Shown here: in pieces, positions 48,401 to 59,867 of the stretch
Layout: every line of letters starts with the position of its first letter
How positions within the stretch are numbered: position 1 is the stretch's first letter
Assembly: GCA_030704615.1 (NCBI GenBank)
Contig: CM060732.1
Span: forward strand, 31,105,053-31,169,052
Length of the DNA stretch: 64,000 nucleotides
Origin: Takakia lepidozioides
Taxonomy: Eukaryota; Streptophyta; Takakiopsida; Takakiales; Takakiaceae
Direction of reading: 5' to 3'
The notes under the pieces: model-generated
What the model saw: the letters and a program-made list of their open reading frames with translations, nothing else
Database searches by the model: none
What the model was told of the DNA's origin: nothing
Position numbers and translations under genes: made by a program

Positions 48401-51400
48401 TGTGGAGAGTTGTCCACAACTTGTATGCTCACACCAAAAGCTGTGTCACTGTTAACGGACAGAAGTCCAACTTCTTTGACATAGACCAAGGTGTAGCTCA
48501 AGGATGTACTCTCTCCCCTCTGCTCTTCAATGTTTTCATCAATCAACTCCTCAAGGATGTGGAAAGTGAGGGATTTGGGTTAAGGGTGGGTGATACCACC
48601 ATACCAGCCCTTATGTTTGCGGATGACTTCGCAGGCATAGGGGAGACTCCAACCAATCTCCAGGAATTGATTGATTGCGCGAAGAGATACTTTGATCTTT
48701 GGGGGCTAGAGGCTAATGTCAGCAAATGTGCAGTGGTAGCATTCAACGACAGAGGAGAGGGAGGAAGTGATCTTAAGTGGCAGTGGGGTAGCCAAGAGAT
48801 CCCGGTCCTCCCTTCCTACACTTACCTGGGCGTTGAGTTCTCCTCCAATTGTAATTGGGATGCACATATCTGGAAAGTTGTTCAAACTGGCAAGGGCAAA
48901 GCTCTGGGGCTCACTAAATTTTTCCACTGCAGAGGGGTCAACTCTGAGGTTAAGAAAACCATGCTTTGTCGCGTTATTAGACCTGCCTTGGAGTACGGAT
49001 CTGCTATATGGGTTGATAACTCCAACCAGGCTAAGTCTCTAGAATCCATTCAAGTGGGGGTGCTTAAGGAGTGTATGTCAGCATGCTCCAAAACAGCCAA
49101 TGTGGCTGTTCGGGGTGAGTTTGGCATTCCGTCCTTAAGCTCCCGACGAGATGAATTCAAGGCCAGATGGTGGGGTCAGCTGCAACATATGCCCAACACC
49201 AGATATCCTAAGTTAATCGACTCTATATCTTGGAAACAGGACCGCCCTGTCAAACAGGCTAAGTCCTGGCAGAAGAGAGTAGAAGAGATCCTCAAGGACC
49301 TGGACCTGGATCCGCAAGTCTTGACCCTGCTGGATAAATCTGACTTAGAGGCTGTAGTGTCCTCAGCCATGTCTGTTGCCATGAGATTGTCTGATGAAAA
49401 TGAAGTTAGGCAGAAAACTTCCCTGAACTTGTTTCCAGTCTGTGACATGGGGGAGGACATCTTGGATGACCTCAAGGGTCTACCCACTCTCGGCACTAGA
49501 CTGAAATTTAAACTCAGGGCAGGAAGCCTACCCTTGAACAGCAAACAGAAGCAGAGAGGAAAGGGAGAGTGCAATTGCCCGTTGTGTGGGCAATCTGAAG
49601 ACAGTATTCATTTTCTGATACACTTTCCGGGGTTCTCTCACCAAAGAGACGCTCTCTTCAAATCTATCAAGGGAATTGTGCCTGTACCCCTGTTTACCAA
49701 CTTTGAAAGTCTCGAGGCTGAGCCAAAAGCCCAGGCCCTCCTGAGGCCTAGTTTTTGGGCAAATCACACACAGCAGATTGATGCTTGTGTGAAGGGATTT
49801 CTAGAGGATATCTGGAAAACCCGGATTAATTCTATATATGAAGGTAAGTCTTACTACCAACATCAGCCCCTGACAGAGGTAGGTTCTGTCCCTTTTGTTC
49901 CCGCTCAAACTGGGCGCGGGGTCAATGGCCACAAGGCTACGGCAAACAACGTCTTATGAGTACAATCTAAAGAGCTTACCGTGAATGTTAAGTCCTTTAT
50001 TTTTTTTCCCTACCTTTCTTCTTGTACTTGTTGTTGGTTTTGTTTTTTCTCAGAACAAGCTAAAGTGAAATCTCAGGTACTAGTTCATAAGTGTTATGCT
50101 TAAGTGAAGAGGCCGACTGTTTCGATTGGCTTTTCCTGCTGAGTGCTATCTGGTAGCATGGTTTTCAATCTACATCTGAAAAACTGGCAGAAACTCAGTA
50201 CGAAGATGGGTTTACTATATGCCCATGTATTCGAGCGTAGTAGTATTGTATGTGATCTATACCCATGGACGGGAATGCTTTTGAACTGGGACTTCATGAT
50301 TGACAACACAATGTCAAAAAATGCATCCTTTATCTTGTGCTGGTCTAGGTTTTAAAATTTCTGGGTTTTTTTCTATAAATGTATGGTGGTGGGTGTAAAG
50401 TGTGTAAACCTCAAACCAGGGAGGGGTGTCTATTTGTGCAAGGGCACATCATAGCCAATGTTGGGGGGGAACAGTTAATGAGTACATCCTGTCTTTCTGT
50501 AGTCTGCTATTGTTGTAGACTCTCAATTGTTTTCCATTTTCTCAGGTTTGAGAGAGCTGTTTGGAGCAAAACCTGAGCTGATGTCAGTAGAGGAGCGACC
50601 CCAAAGGCTGGATTCCAAGGAAGTGAAGAAGGTCCTTGAAACAGTAGAGCCGATCCAAAAGGGGTTGATACCATTGGTGCAATCTCCTCCGGAAACTCAG
50701 GTCCCAGAGTGCCATGAGGAGTTCTATGATGCAATAATGGCAGAAGACCCTATGGAAGAGGAGGACGAGAGTGAAGAGAATGAATTGGTTCCAAGACATC
50801 CTCATAAGGTCTGCAATAGCCAGGAGGACTGTATGCTGTGGCTGGGTTTATGGTAGTGATCTAATGGATATTACATTCTCAACGTCTCAGCCCTTCCTTT
50901 GTCTCCCCCATCTGTCCACTCCTCTGACCTTTCTGCTCATCTAATTCCAGATGACGTCTTCTTGTCATGTACTTCTTGTCATGTCTGAGAAGTTATCTGC
51001 TGATGATAGCTGTCCTGAAACAACAGTTGGCAGTTGGACTGTTTAACAACAGTTTCCTGGGTGCTTGAGAGCTCAGTGTCGTGGTTTATATAGCTAGTAC
51101 CCATCCATTGCAAATCACTTTGTTAGGCAAAGCAGTCCCCTATGTTCCGTCATTGCCATATTGCAGGAGAGGTGTGGTGAGGGAAGGGAGAAGAGAAGCC
51201 TAACTCTTTTACTTGTGTGCCACCGATGGTGCAGACAACAAGCGGGAAGTTCAAGGCAGTTTCATGGAGTGTCATGTTGGGCCTTACCAGTAAGCGATGT
51301 CCAGGTTGCTTCTGTTGAATGCCACCTTCATTGATATTAATACCTCAATACCTCACATACCTCAATACTGTAGATATATCCTATCTACAATGTCTAATGT

Positions 51401-54400
51401 GGAATGTGAACAGCAGAGAGACTGTGCTTGGGGAAATGAGACCACCACAGAGGGATTATTTGTTCTTGTCACATTCTGACAGATTTTAGATATTGTTCTT
51501 GAGATTCTGCAGGAAGCAGGGCAGTCCTGGAACTGGATTGGAGCAAGCCAGCTGTGGAAATTGACCCAACCATGTTCAATGGAACATTCCGTAAGAGTAT
51601 GCATGATGATGATGCCAATGGCTGGTCAGACCCAGGTGGAAAAGGATTCATGGTTCGCAGCAGGACTTACAACCAAGACAGCCTCAAGGTATGCTTGTGT
51701 ACCTGAACTCTTATTATTCCATAACGTAAGCTACCACACGAATATCTGTCAACATATTAATATTGCTGGGTACTTCCAAATATCTCAAGTTTCCATTGCC
51801 CCATTTGAGTGGCATGCAGGGGTTGCAAGAATATAATTGAATCAAGATGAATCCGTGTCTATTTTGTCCTTGCTTCTTTTTTTTCACTTTTTATCTTTTC
51901 TTGTCTGTGGTTTTCTGGTCTCTGCTGTTTGTTTCTGGGTGTCTTCTGAAAATCCCTCTAACCTTAGATATTATATAATTTGACAGTGTATGTTACGATA
52001 GCTAAACCTCTGCTTGCTCAAGATCCTGGATATGCAAAGCCTCATTGCCTGACTCCTTGGCTGGGGGGTGGCGGCATGCTGTGAACCAGGTTTGTGGAGG
52101 TGAACCACTTTTGAAACTGCTTGCAGTGGATTGGCTCAAGTCGGAGCAGAGGATTGACCATGTTGCCAAGCAAAGCAACAATGTTGTTCAGGTTCATGTG
52201 ACTCTCCCTCTCTCTCTACCTTTTCTGTTCAAACTGGGCACGTGTAAATGGCCACAAGGCTACGGCAAACAGAGTCTTATGAGTACATTCTCTCTCTCTC
52301 CCTCGTACCCTAAACTTTGAAAATCTCAGGCTGAGCCAAAAGCACTGGCCCTGGCACACACACAGAGCAGATTGATTGTTGTGTAAAGGTCTTTCTCGAA
52401 GATATCTGGAAAGCCCAAAGCCCAAACTAGTTGTTTATACTATATGGTGGTAAGTCCCACTACCAGAGTAAGCCCCACACAAAGGAAGTGTCTGCTCCCT
52501 TTTGTTCTGCCCAAACTGGGCATGGGGTCTGTGGTCACAAGGCTATGGCAAACAGAGTACATTCTTTCTCTCTCCCACTACTGGACAAGCCCCGCGCAAA
52601 GGTAGTGTCTGTTCCCTCTTGTTCCACCCAAACTGGCATGGGGTCTTTGGGCACTAGACTGAAACTCGGGGTGAGCAGCCTTTGATCGATTAACAGATGC
52701 AGACAGGAAAGGGAGATTGTCAATGCCCAATGTGCAGGCAGCCTGAAGACAAATATCCATTTTCTGGTACAACGTCCGGCATACTCTGATCAGAGAACGA
52801 CCCTCTTCAGGATGATCAAGAACATAGTCCCTGCAGCTCTGTCCACCATCTTTCAAAAGCTTGTGACTGAGCCTAAAGCCCTGGCCCTGCTGGGGTCTAA
52901 CTGCAGATGACCTCACACTGTTTGATGCATTAGCTGCAGATTGATGCTTGAGTGAAGGTCTTTCTAAAGATAATCTGGAGAGCCCAAACTAATTGTTTAT
53001 ATCAAGAAGTCCCACTACCAGTGAGCCCCTCACAAAGGCAGTGTCTGTTCCTATTTGTTCCTCCCAAACTGGGCATGGGGTCTGGCTACGTCATACACAT
53101 CATAAGTACATTCTCTCTCCCTCCTTTGTGGGGCCTTTTGTGCCTTGAATGGATGGTAAACTTCTGTACTTCTGGTTTGGGTCTTCCCCGACATATTGGA
53201 TTTAGTTCTTTCTTCTTTCTGTCACACAGACTAACAAGCTGCCTCCTTGGTTATGACCAAAATAATTGAATTGGCAGAAAAGATTGGGGATTGAATTGAA
53301 TTTGTGGATCTGAGTCCCCTTTCTGACCCATCCAAACTGGACACAATGTCTGCTCCAAGTTTACAGCAAGAGCATGAACAAAAATATTGAATTGGCAGAA
53401 AAGATTCGGGGTTGGATTGAATTTGTGGATCTGAGTCCCCTTTCTGACCATCCAAAATGGACACAATGTCTGCTCCAAGTTTACAGCAAGCACAGACTAA
53501 AGAGTCCGTTCTCTCTGCTAAATGGTTGTTGTTTGTGTTGTTTGGTCCAGTCTGAAGAAGGAAGGAAAGCTCCGTTTATCCTGGTTGTGAATCTGCAGGT
53601 AACTCCGCACTAAATCAACCCACGTTTCTACATGATCTAGATATTGGTTAGGGACTTCGAAATTGTGCTCAGGGACACATACATTGGATGCCTGGACTGC
53701 ATCCAGGCCTCAATGCAGTGCAGTATACAGCTGCAGATGGAGTTGGTTTCATTGTTCATTTATTTTTTTGGTTCTCTGACATTGGAAGATGAGAGACTCA
53801 TTATCAGTGCAATGGGGTTCGGGTGGTCAGGTGCCAGCCAAGCCCAACTACAGCCTTGTGTTCTACTATGTGGCTGACAGACCCATCCAACCGGGCTCAT
53901 TGCTAGATCAGTTTGTCAATGGTGATGATTCCTTTCGCAATTCCCGTTTCAAGCTCATTCCAAGCATTGTGGAGGTATGCTGCATTGGACTGCCCCACAC
54001 ACCAATCTGATCATCTTATTAGGCCTTGTTGCTGTGCCCAGTCAGTTGGACTAGAGTGGGCTCTGGAATCTACCGACATGTCCAGGACCATTGGGAAAGG
54101 AAGTGTAGCAGATAGATGCATTAGGTGCATCATGGGGTGCACTACAAGAGTTGTTCACTTTTGCCAGAAGTAAACTAAATTGACTCAGTGGAGCATTCAT
54201 CTCCTGTTGGGAAGAGGAAGAAGGAAAGAAGCCTGTAAACATAGTGGAAATGCTTTCTGAAAGAGAAGAAAGGATAAACTTTTTGATGAACTGGCTTGGC
54301 AGGGTTATTGGGTGGTGAAACGGGCAGTTGGAACTAAAGCATGTCTTCTGGGGAGAGCTGTCACCTGCCATTACTTGCGAGAAGATAATTTTCTGGAGGT

Positions 54401-57400
54401 ACCCCACGCGAAATGTTCATGCCCTTGGACTTCTTGTGGCCAGTTGTAATGGGTCCTACTTAGCCAAACAGTACCTTATGGATGTTATTGTCTTGTAGCA
54501 GAATAACAAAAGAAAAACATCTGTTCTTTGGAAACCTGAAGTAGGGGCTTATGTTTACACTATCCACAGGAGGGCCCTGACAGGGCTAACCAAACATTGC
54601 ACAGCTGCTAGTCTGTTTGTATTCTCACATTTGCAGCACAGAAAGACTAAGGTCTGATGAGCGAGCTTAGTACATTTGGCGAATTCGAAGTGCTTATGCA
54701 TAATGTCCCACCCCAGTCCATGGCAAAGGAACCAAGAATTGCTGAGCACCTACGAGCTCCTGCATCGGTTTGTACTGTATTTTCCCCAGTATGCAGATGC
54801 CATATAATCAATGTGTTTTTGTGCATCTTTAGATCGATGTGGATATCGGATCATCAGCTGTAGCACGGAGTGTGATTGGATTGGTGCTTGGCTATGTGGC
54901 TAGCCTTGTTGTTGATCTTGCCATTTTGATCGAGGTATCCTCTCTCTCTCTCTCTCTCTCTCTCACTACAGTATCCTTGGCAGAACTTCTAGGTCTAACA
55001 GTGAGGGGTCTTCTGCTGAATGGAGGGACAGTTGGAAAAACTGTTCCTATGATTCAAAACAGCCCTGATGAACTGGAGTATATTTCAATGGCTTATAATG
55101 CTCCCATTAGTTCTTCTGAGATTGTGGAAGCAATTGAACATCTAAATGGATATAAAGCTGGTGGACCTGATGGTATTGTCAACGAGCTTATCAAGCACGG
55201 TGGCGATCCCATGATAGAGGCCCTAGTTCTCCTCTTTAACCTTATCTGGAAGACTGAAATGATCCCCTTTCGCTGGCGACAGGGGGTCATTGTCAATCTA
55301 TACAAGAAGGGTGACGGAGAAGAACCGGGGAACTACCGTGGCATCACACTCCTCAATGCTGTTGGCAAGACATTCTGCAGAGTTATAAGTACTCGTCTCG
55401 AGGTTGATCTGGAGTCTAGAGGTTGTTTCCACGAAGGCCAAGCTGGCTTTCGGCGAAACAGGGGGCTGTGTGGATCATATCTTCACTCTAAGCCAGATTA
55501 TCCAGGGAAGGAAAAAAGAAGGGAAACCCACTTATGTCTTTTTCCTGGATGTCAAAAAGGCTTATGACACAGTGCGGAGAGATGGCCTATGGTTCCGCCT
55601 CTGGTCTTGTGGGATCAAGGGAAAGATGTGGAGAGTTGTCCACAACTTGTATGCTCACACCAAAAGCTGTGTCACTGTTAACGGACAGAAGTCCAACTTC
55701 TTTGACATAGACCAAGGTGTAGCTCAAGGATGTACTCTCTCCCCTCTGCTCTTCAATGTTTTCATCAATCAACTCCTCGAGGATGTGGAAAGTGAGGGAT
55801 TTGGGTTAAGGGTGGGTGATACCACCATACCAGCCCTTATGTTTGTGGATGACTTCGCAGGCATAGGGGAGACTCCAACCAATCTCCAGGAGTTGATTGA
55901 TTGCGCGAAGAGATACTTTGATCTTTGGGGGCTAGAGGCTAATGTCAGCAAATGTGCAGTGGTAGCATTCAACGACAGAGGAGAGGGAGGAAGTGATCTT
56001 AAGTGGCAGTGGGGTAGCCAAGAGATCCCGGTCCTCCCTTCCTACACTTACCTGGGCGTTGAGTTCTCCTCCAATTGTAATTGGGATGCACATATCCGGA
56101 AAGTTGTTCAAACTGGCAAGGGCAAAGCTCTGGGGCTCACTAAATTTTTCCACTGCAGAGGGGTCAACTCTGAGGTTAAGAAAACCATGCTTTGTCGCGT
56201 TATTAGACCTGCCTTGGAGTACAGATCTGCTATATGGGTTGATAACTCCAACCAGGCTAAGTCTCTAGAATCCATTCAAGTGGGGGTGCTTAAGGAGTGT
56301 ATGTCAGCATGCTCCAAAACAGCCAATGTGGCTGTTCGGGGTGAGTTTGGCATTCCGTCCTTAAGCTCCCGACGAGATGAATTCAAGGCCAGATGGTGGG
56401 GTCATCTGCAACATATGCCCAACACCAGATATCCTAAGTTAATCGACTCTATATCTTGGAAACAGGACCGCCCTGTCAAACAGGCGAAGTCCTGGCAGAA
56501 GAGAGTAGAAGAGATCCTCAAGGACCTGGACCTGGATCCGCAAGTCTTGACCCTGCTGGATAAATCTGACTTAGAGGCTGTAGTGTCCTCAGCCATGTCT
56601 GTTGCCATGAGATTGTCTGATGAAAATGAAGTTAGGCAGAAAACTTCCCTGAACTTGTTTCCAGTCTGTGACATGGGGGAGGACATCTTGGATGACCTCA
56701 AGGGTCTACCCACACTCGGCACTACACTGAAATTTAAACTCAGGGCAGGAAGCCTACCTTTGAACAGCAAACAGAAGCAGAGAGGAAAGGGCAATTGCCC
56801 GTTGTGTGGGCAATCTGAAGACAGTATTCATTTTCTGATACACTGTCCGGGGTTCTCACCAAAGAGACGCTCTCTTCAAATCTATTAAGGGAATTGTGCC
56901 TGTACCCTCTGTTTACCAACTTTGAAAGTCTCGAGGCTGAGCTAAAAGCCCAGGCCCTCCTGAGGCCTAGTTTTTGGGCACAGCAGATTGATGCTTGTGT
57001 GAAGGGATTTCTAGAGGATATCTGGAAAACCCGGATTAATTCTTTATATGGAGGTAAGTCTTACTACCAACGTCAGCCCCTGACAGAGGTAGGTTCTGTC
57101 CCTTTTGTTCCCGCTCAAACTGGGCGCAGGGTCAATGGCCACAAGGCTACGGCAAACAACGTCTTATGAGTACAATCTCTCTCCCTCTCTCTCTCTCCCT
57201 CTCTCCCTCTCTAACTCTGGGCGGCCTTATGTTTCTTGCTTGGGATGGATGCACGGTTCAGCTAGAATGTGGAATGCATGCTAGGTAACAGTCTGTTCTT
57301 TCTTTTTCTCTCAGGAATGACTCAACATCTCGTGAGTACTTCCTCTCAGAAATGCTTGGCAGCATGCATTACATCGTAGAGAAGTGTCTTTGGGAGTGTA

Positions 57401-58617
57401 CGCTCTCTTTCCTGTATCATGCTTTTCTCTTGTCCCGCTCAAACTGGGCGCGGGGTCAATGGCCACAAGGCTACGGCAAACAACGTCTTATGAGTACAAT
57501 GAGTACAATCTCTTGTCCCATAAGCTCTTTGAGCTTGTCGTGGATATTATTATGTTTCTTTCTTTCTGGATCAGTAGGAAATTCTTTTGTCTTTCTTGGA
57601 TCCCTCTTTCTTTTGTCCCATCAGCTCTACGAGCTTTCCGCGGACGTTATAAAGCACCATTTCATTTCATTTCATTTCATTTCTTGTCCCATAAGCTCTT
57701 TGAGCCTGGTGTAGATATTATTATGTTTCTTTCTATACTAAGAGATCCGTGGGAGATTCCACTGTCTATTCTGTGGAACCCAATCTCTCACCGAAGTCTT
57801 CCACTATGAGGATCAGAAATGCTTGGCAGCTTACCTGCACGAGGCCCTCACCCTTAGACAATCACTCGAACAATAGTTTTTTATTTCTGGCTCTGATTTT
57901 TCCTCCTCTCTGATGTTTTCTTCCACTTTGTCCCATAAGCTGTAAGAGCTTTCCGCGGACATTATAAAGCTCCATTTGATTTCTGAAGCTGGAGGTCTTC
58001 CATTAGCAGATGTGTCTTAGACATTCCCTCTCTTTTTCTTGTCAGCTTTCTCGACTCTTTCAGCTTTCTGCTGAAATTGTAATGTACCATTTTGTTTCAT
58101 ATTCCTTTCTGTCTCTCTGTTGTTCATCCACATGAATATTTAACATCTCGTTCTAAGATTTCGTTTCGTTTTATTCTCTAAGATAAATGGATATCATGGA
58201 CAAACAGGGACAAACACTACGACATCCTTTCAGATCTCATATCCTCTTCTGAGTGAAGTCAGAGATTGGGGTCCAAGCACAGGGTGTTCTTTCTGTGACG
58301 TCTTTGGGCTTGGAAAAAACGTTCACCGTATTGGCATTTCCCAACAGCTGTTTCTCAGTCTGTCTATCCCTGTATGTTCTCAGGGGCTTAGCTTTGTTAT
58401 ATCTAGAATGGTATCTGACAACTACCTCAAACACTCCGCCTTAGTGTGCTCTGCAACTAACACATTGAAGCACACTATGCAGGCAAAGGGTGAGCAGGAG
58501 CTTCCAGAATACCTCATGGGTACGGTGAGGATAAACCGAGTCAAAGTGGAGTGTGCTGGTACATTCAAGGCTGATGCTCCCAATTTTACATCCTATAACC
58601 CAATTTTCCAACCCTAG
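42413..58617 (+). CDS. EDR2-like protein: PH, START and DUF1336 domains
   Basis: Twenty-two exons: 42413-42580, 43037-43111, 43342-43395, 43651-43716, 43953-44011, 44226-44302, 44510-44635, 44930-44964, 45103-45203, 45366-45461, 46278-46342, 46654-46725, 46833-47003, 50546-50808, 51235-51289, 51513-51688, 52090-52191, 53551-53598, 53831-53974, 54303-54398, 54833-54934 and 58483-58617. They sum to 2286 nt, a 761-residue protein, with every phase compatible. PH domain is about 12-120 (GWVYHVGINSLGYQYCHARF; ALYVLKIYNRLDHS). START is about 205-395 (MKAVGVVDASPETIFEVIMS; DFLFSRYWRRDQDGSY; CRIAGLRELF). An acidic linker is near 465-472. DUF1336 is about 535-750 (LLKLLAVDWLKS; FVNGDDSFRNSRFKLIP; DVDIGSSAVARSVIGLVLGY). 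Relatives bind lipids at membranes and EDR2 limits cell death and defence. Intron 6 (44303-44509) uses a GC donor. Introns 13, 17 and 21 carry LINE sequence. Confidence 0.93.
47087..47101. repeat. Target-site duplication, left copy
   Basis: TCTAAAGAGCTTACC, identical to 49966-49980, brackets the LINE in intron 13. Confidence 0.85.
47102..49965 (+). mobile_element. TC-tract LINE copy with 5' inversion, long intact RT frame
   Basis: The plus part, about 47945-49965, contains a 641-codon frame (48034-49959): NYRGITLLNAVGKTFC, FFLDVKKAYDTVW, QGCTLSPLLFN, catalytic FADD, and the zinc motif CPLCG. The element segment just upstream of this, 47102 to about 47944, is present in reverse orientation and reads, on the minus strand, from HFLVWTEIKRCFP to the GYKAGGPDG block that in an uninverted copy directly precedes GIVNELIKHGG. 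This is the classic twin-priming product. Most of the endonuclease and any ORF1 are missing. The tail ends TTATGAGTACAA without poly(A). One zinc ligand is changed (HFPG for HCPG). Confidence 0.9.
49966..49980. repeat. Target-site duplication, right copy
   Basis: TCTAAAGAGCTTACC, matching 47087-47101. Confidence 0.85.
52217..53110 (+). mobile_element. Cluster of LINE 3'-end fragments in EDR2-like intron 17
   Basis: Four partial tails follow one another: about 52217-52288, 52313-52560, 52575-52645 and 52650-53105. The repeated words are AAACTGGGC(A/G)(C/T)G, GGCCACAAGGCTACGGCAAA and GAGTACATTCTCTCTC. Pieces are joined at TCTC-rich junctions. All are decayed. Confidence 0.72.
53264..53505. repeat. 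121-bp tandem duplication in intron 17
   Basis: The word ATTGGCAGAAAAGATT starts at 53270 and again at 53391, and the following ~100 bp (GGATCTGAGTCCCCTTTCTG, TTTACAGCAAG) repeat with few changes. Confidence 0.85.
54962..57175 (+). mobile_element. TC-tract LINE copy in EDR2-like intron 21
   Basis: Begins inside or just after a (TC)n tract (54941-54964) and ends TTATGAGTACAA at 57175, followed by another TCTCTCCC-type tract to about 57220. It is highly similar to the copy at 47102-49965 but uninverted. Lesions: an extra G near 55463 splits the RT frame, the catalytic motif is FVDD instead of FADD (near 55850), and small indels near 56855-56910 break the C-terminus. The zinc motif HCPG is intact here. 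Confidence 0.88.
57427..58100 (+). repeat. Array of short retroelement tails (two kinds) in intron 21
   Basis: 57427-57500 repeats the TC-tract LINE 3' end (GGCCACAAGGCTACGGCAAA to GAGTACAATCTC). After it, a word like TTGTCCCATAAGCTCTTTGAGC, often followed by CGCGGACRTTATAAAGC and a (TTTCA)n-type tail, recurs near 57513, 57612, 57684, 57928 and, diverged, 58038. These look like 3' tails of a second retroposon family. Confidence 0.6.
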
Positions 58618-58974
58618 TTTCCACCTCAAGTTGGGCACTGACCTCTTGTATCATAGTTGTCCATACGGGAACCCAATTCAAATTATATTCTTTGTAGTGG
58701 ATACGAGTGATCTCGTTCCAAGATTTGCTTTGATGCCATTGTACTTTGATGCCTTCGCATTTGGAGCTATGATCAAGCACGTAGTTATGTGATTGTCCCG
58801 ACCCACACGGCTTTTTAGAACTATGTACAAATGAGGCCACATTAGACCAGAGGTAGGCTTGGCACCCACCAAATTTCTCAGGTCTGTACTAAAAAATCAC
58901 TCATCAATGCTGTTTGTGTTCCCTCCTCAGGGCATTGGTTTCTAATCTGGACTGTTTCTATCTGGGTTGTGTCA
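58618..58974. other. 3' flank of EDR2-like gene; no gene seen
   Basis: Probably 3' UTR and spacer. Confidence 0.4.
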
Positions 58975-59070
58975 GCCCCTGGCAAAGGTAGTTTCTGTCC
59001 CTTTGTGTTTCCCTCCAACTGAGGGCGCGGTCAATGGCCAGAAGGCTACGGCAAACAACGTCTTATGAGT
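58975..59070 (+). mobile_element. LINE 3'-tail fragment
   Basis: About 95 bp match the terminal part of the TC-tract LINE, including GTCAATGGCC, GGCTACGGCAAACAACGTC and TTATGAGTACATTCT. Confidence 0.75.
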
Positions 59071-59867
59071 ACATTCTATCTGGGTTGTTGTAGTGGGCTT
59101 CTGCTTGAATGTGGATTTTCCAAGCAGACATTTTTGTTGTACCAGAGAGCAGACTCAAACATAAGTGAGCATACGACTTTCGTTTCCTAAAACTAGGTAG
59201 GTTTACTTCAGAGTCTTCCCTATCGGCAGGAGAAGCCCTGGCGCTATGAGAGCTGCCAGCACGGCGGCATGCGTTGTACCATCTAACTCTAGATTGGGAT
59301 TCTCTGTGGCAATAAGATCTCCTTTTCCCCACGTACCGTCCAAGTGAGAGAGTAGTTGCATCCTCCTTCCTTTTGTCACGTCTGAGAAAAGCTGCATAGT
59401 GAACAACCCAAGCCTTCGGAGCTTCAGACACTTACGTCAGTGAACCTGATGCAAAAGAACTCTCATACAAGGTGTTTTTCCCTCATAGAACCAAGAGCAT
59501 CTAGCTTTCCATATGTTCCAAAGAGCATGGACCCTAAGGGCAGTCCGACCCGCCTGTGTGTCCAGCTTCCACTTTGCCATCTCCCACCCGATTTCACGCA
59601 CACGGTTCCAGGGTTTCTGTGTACAAACTACAAACCACGAAAATAGAAAACAGACAAAGCACGGCTGGAAATAGTCAAAGGGAAGTGAATGGTTAGCAAA
59701 GAAGGTTGAAGTACCAGAATAGCAAAAGCAAGAGCGAGGCTTTTGATAGCAAGTCGGACTCTTGGGTTTTCTCAGAGTTGTCTTTCTTTCTCCTCGTCTA
59801 GTCTTTCCCCCAAGCTCCGTGTAGGATCACAAGAACACCATCGGAGAGGTTTTGTCGCCTCCGCAAT
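59071..59867. other. Spacer and promoter of the F-box gene
   Basis: No gene seen. A minus-strand frame at 59063-59431 is open but has no recognisable motif and was not called. Confidence 0.4.

Noticed and set aside
50054-50076. Candidate 23-nt micro-exon (EQAKVKSQ) after the LINE in intron 13
   Set aside because: It would break the phase into exon 14 (50546); without it CRIA joins GLRELF in frame as in relatives.
59063-59431. 122-codon minus-strand frame upstream of the F-box gene
   Set aside because: No recognisable motif, no homologue recalled, and it overlaps a LINE tail at one end.
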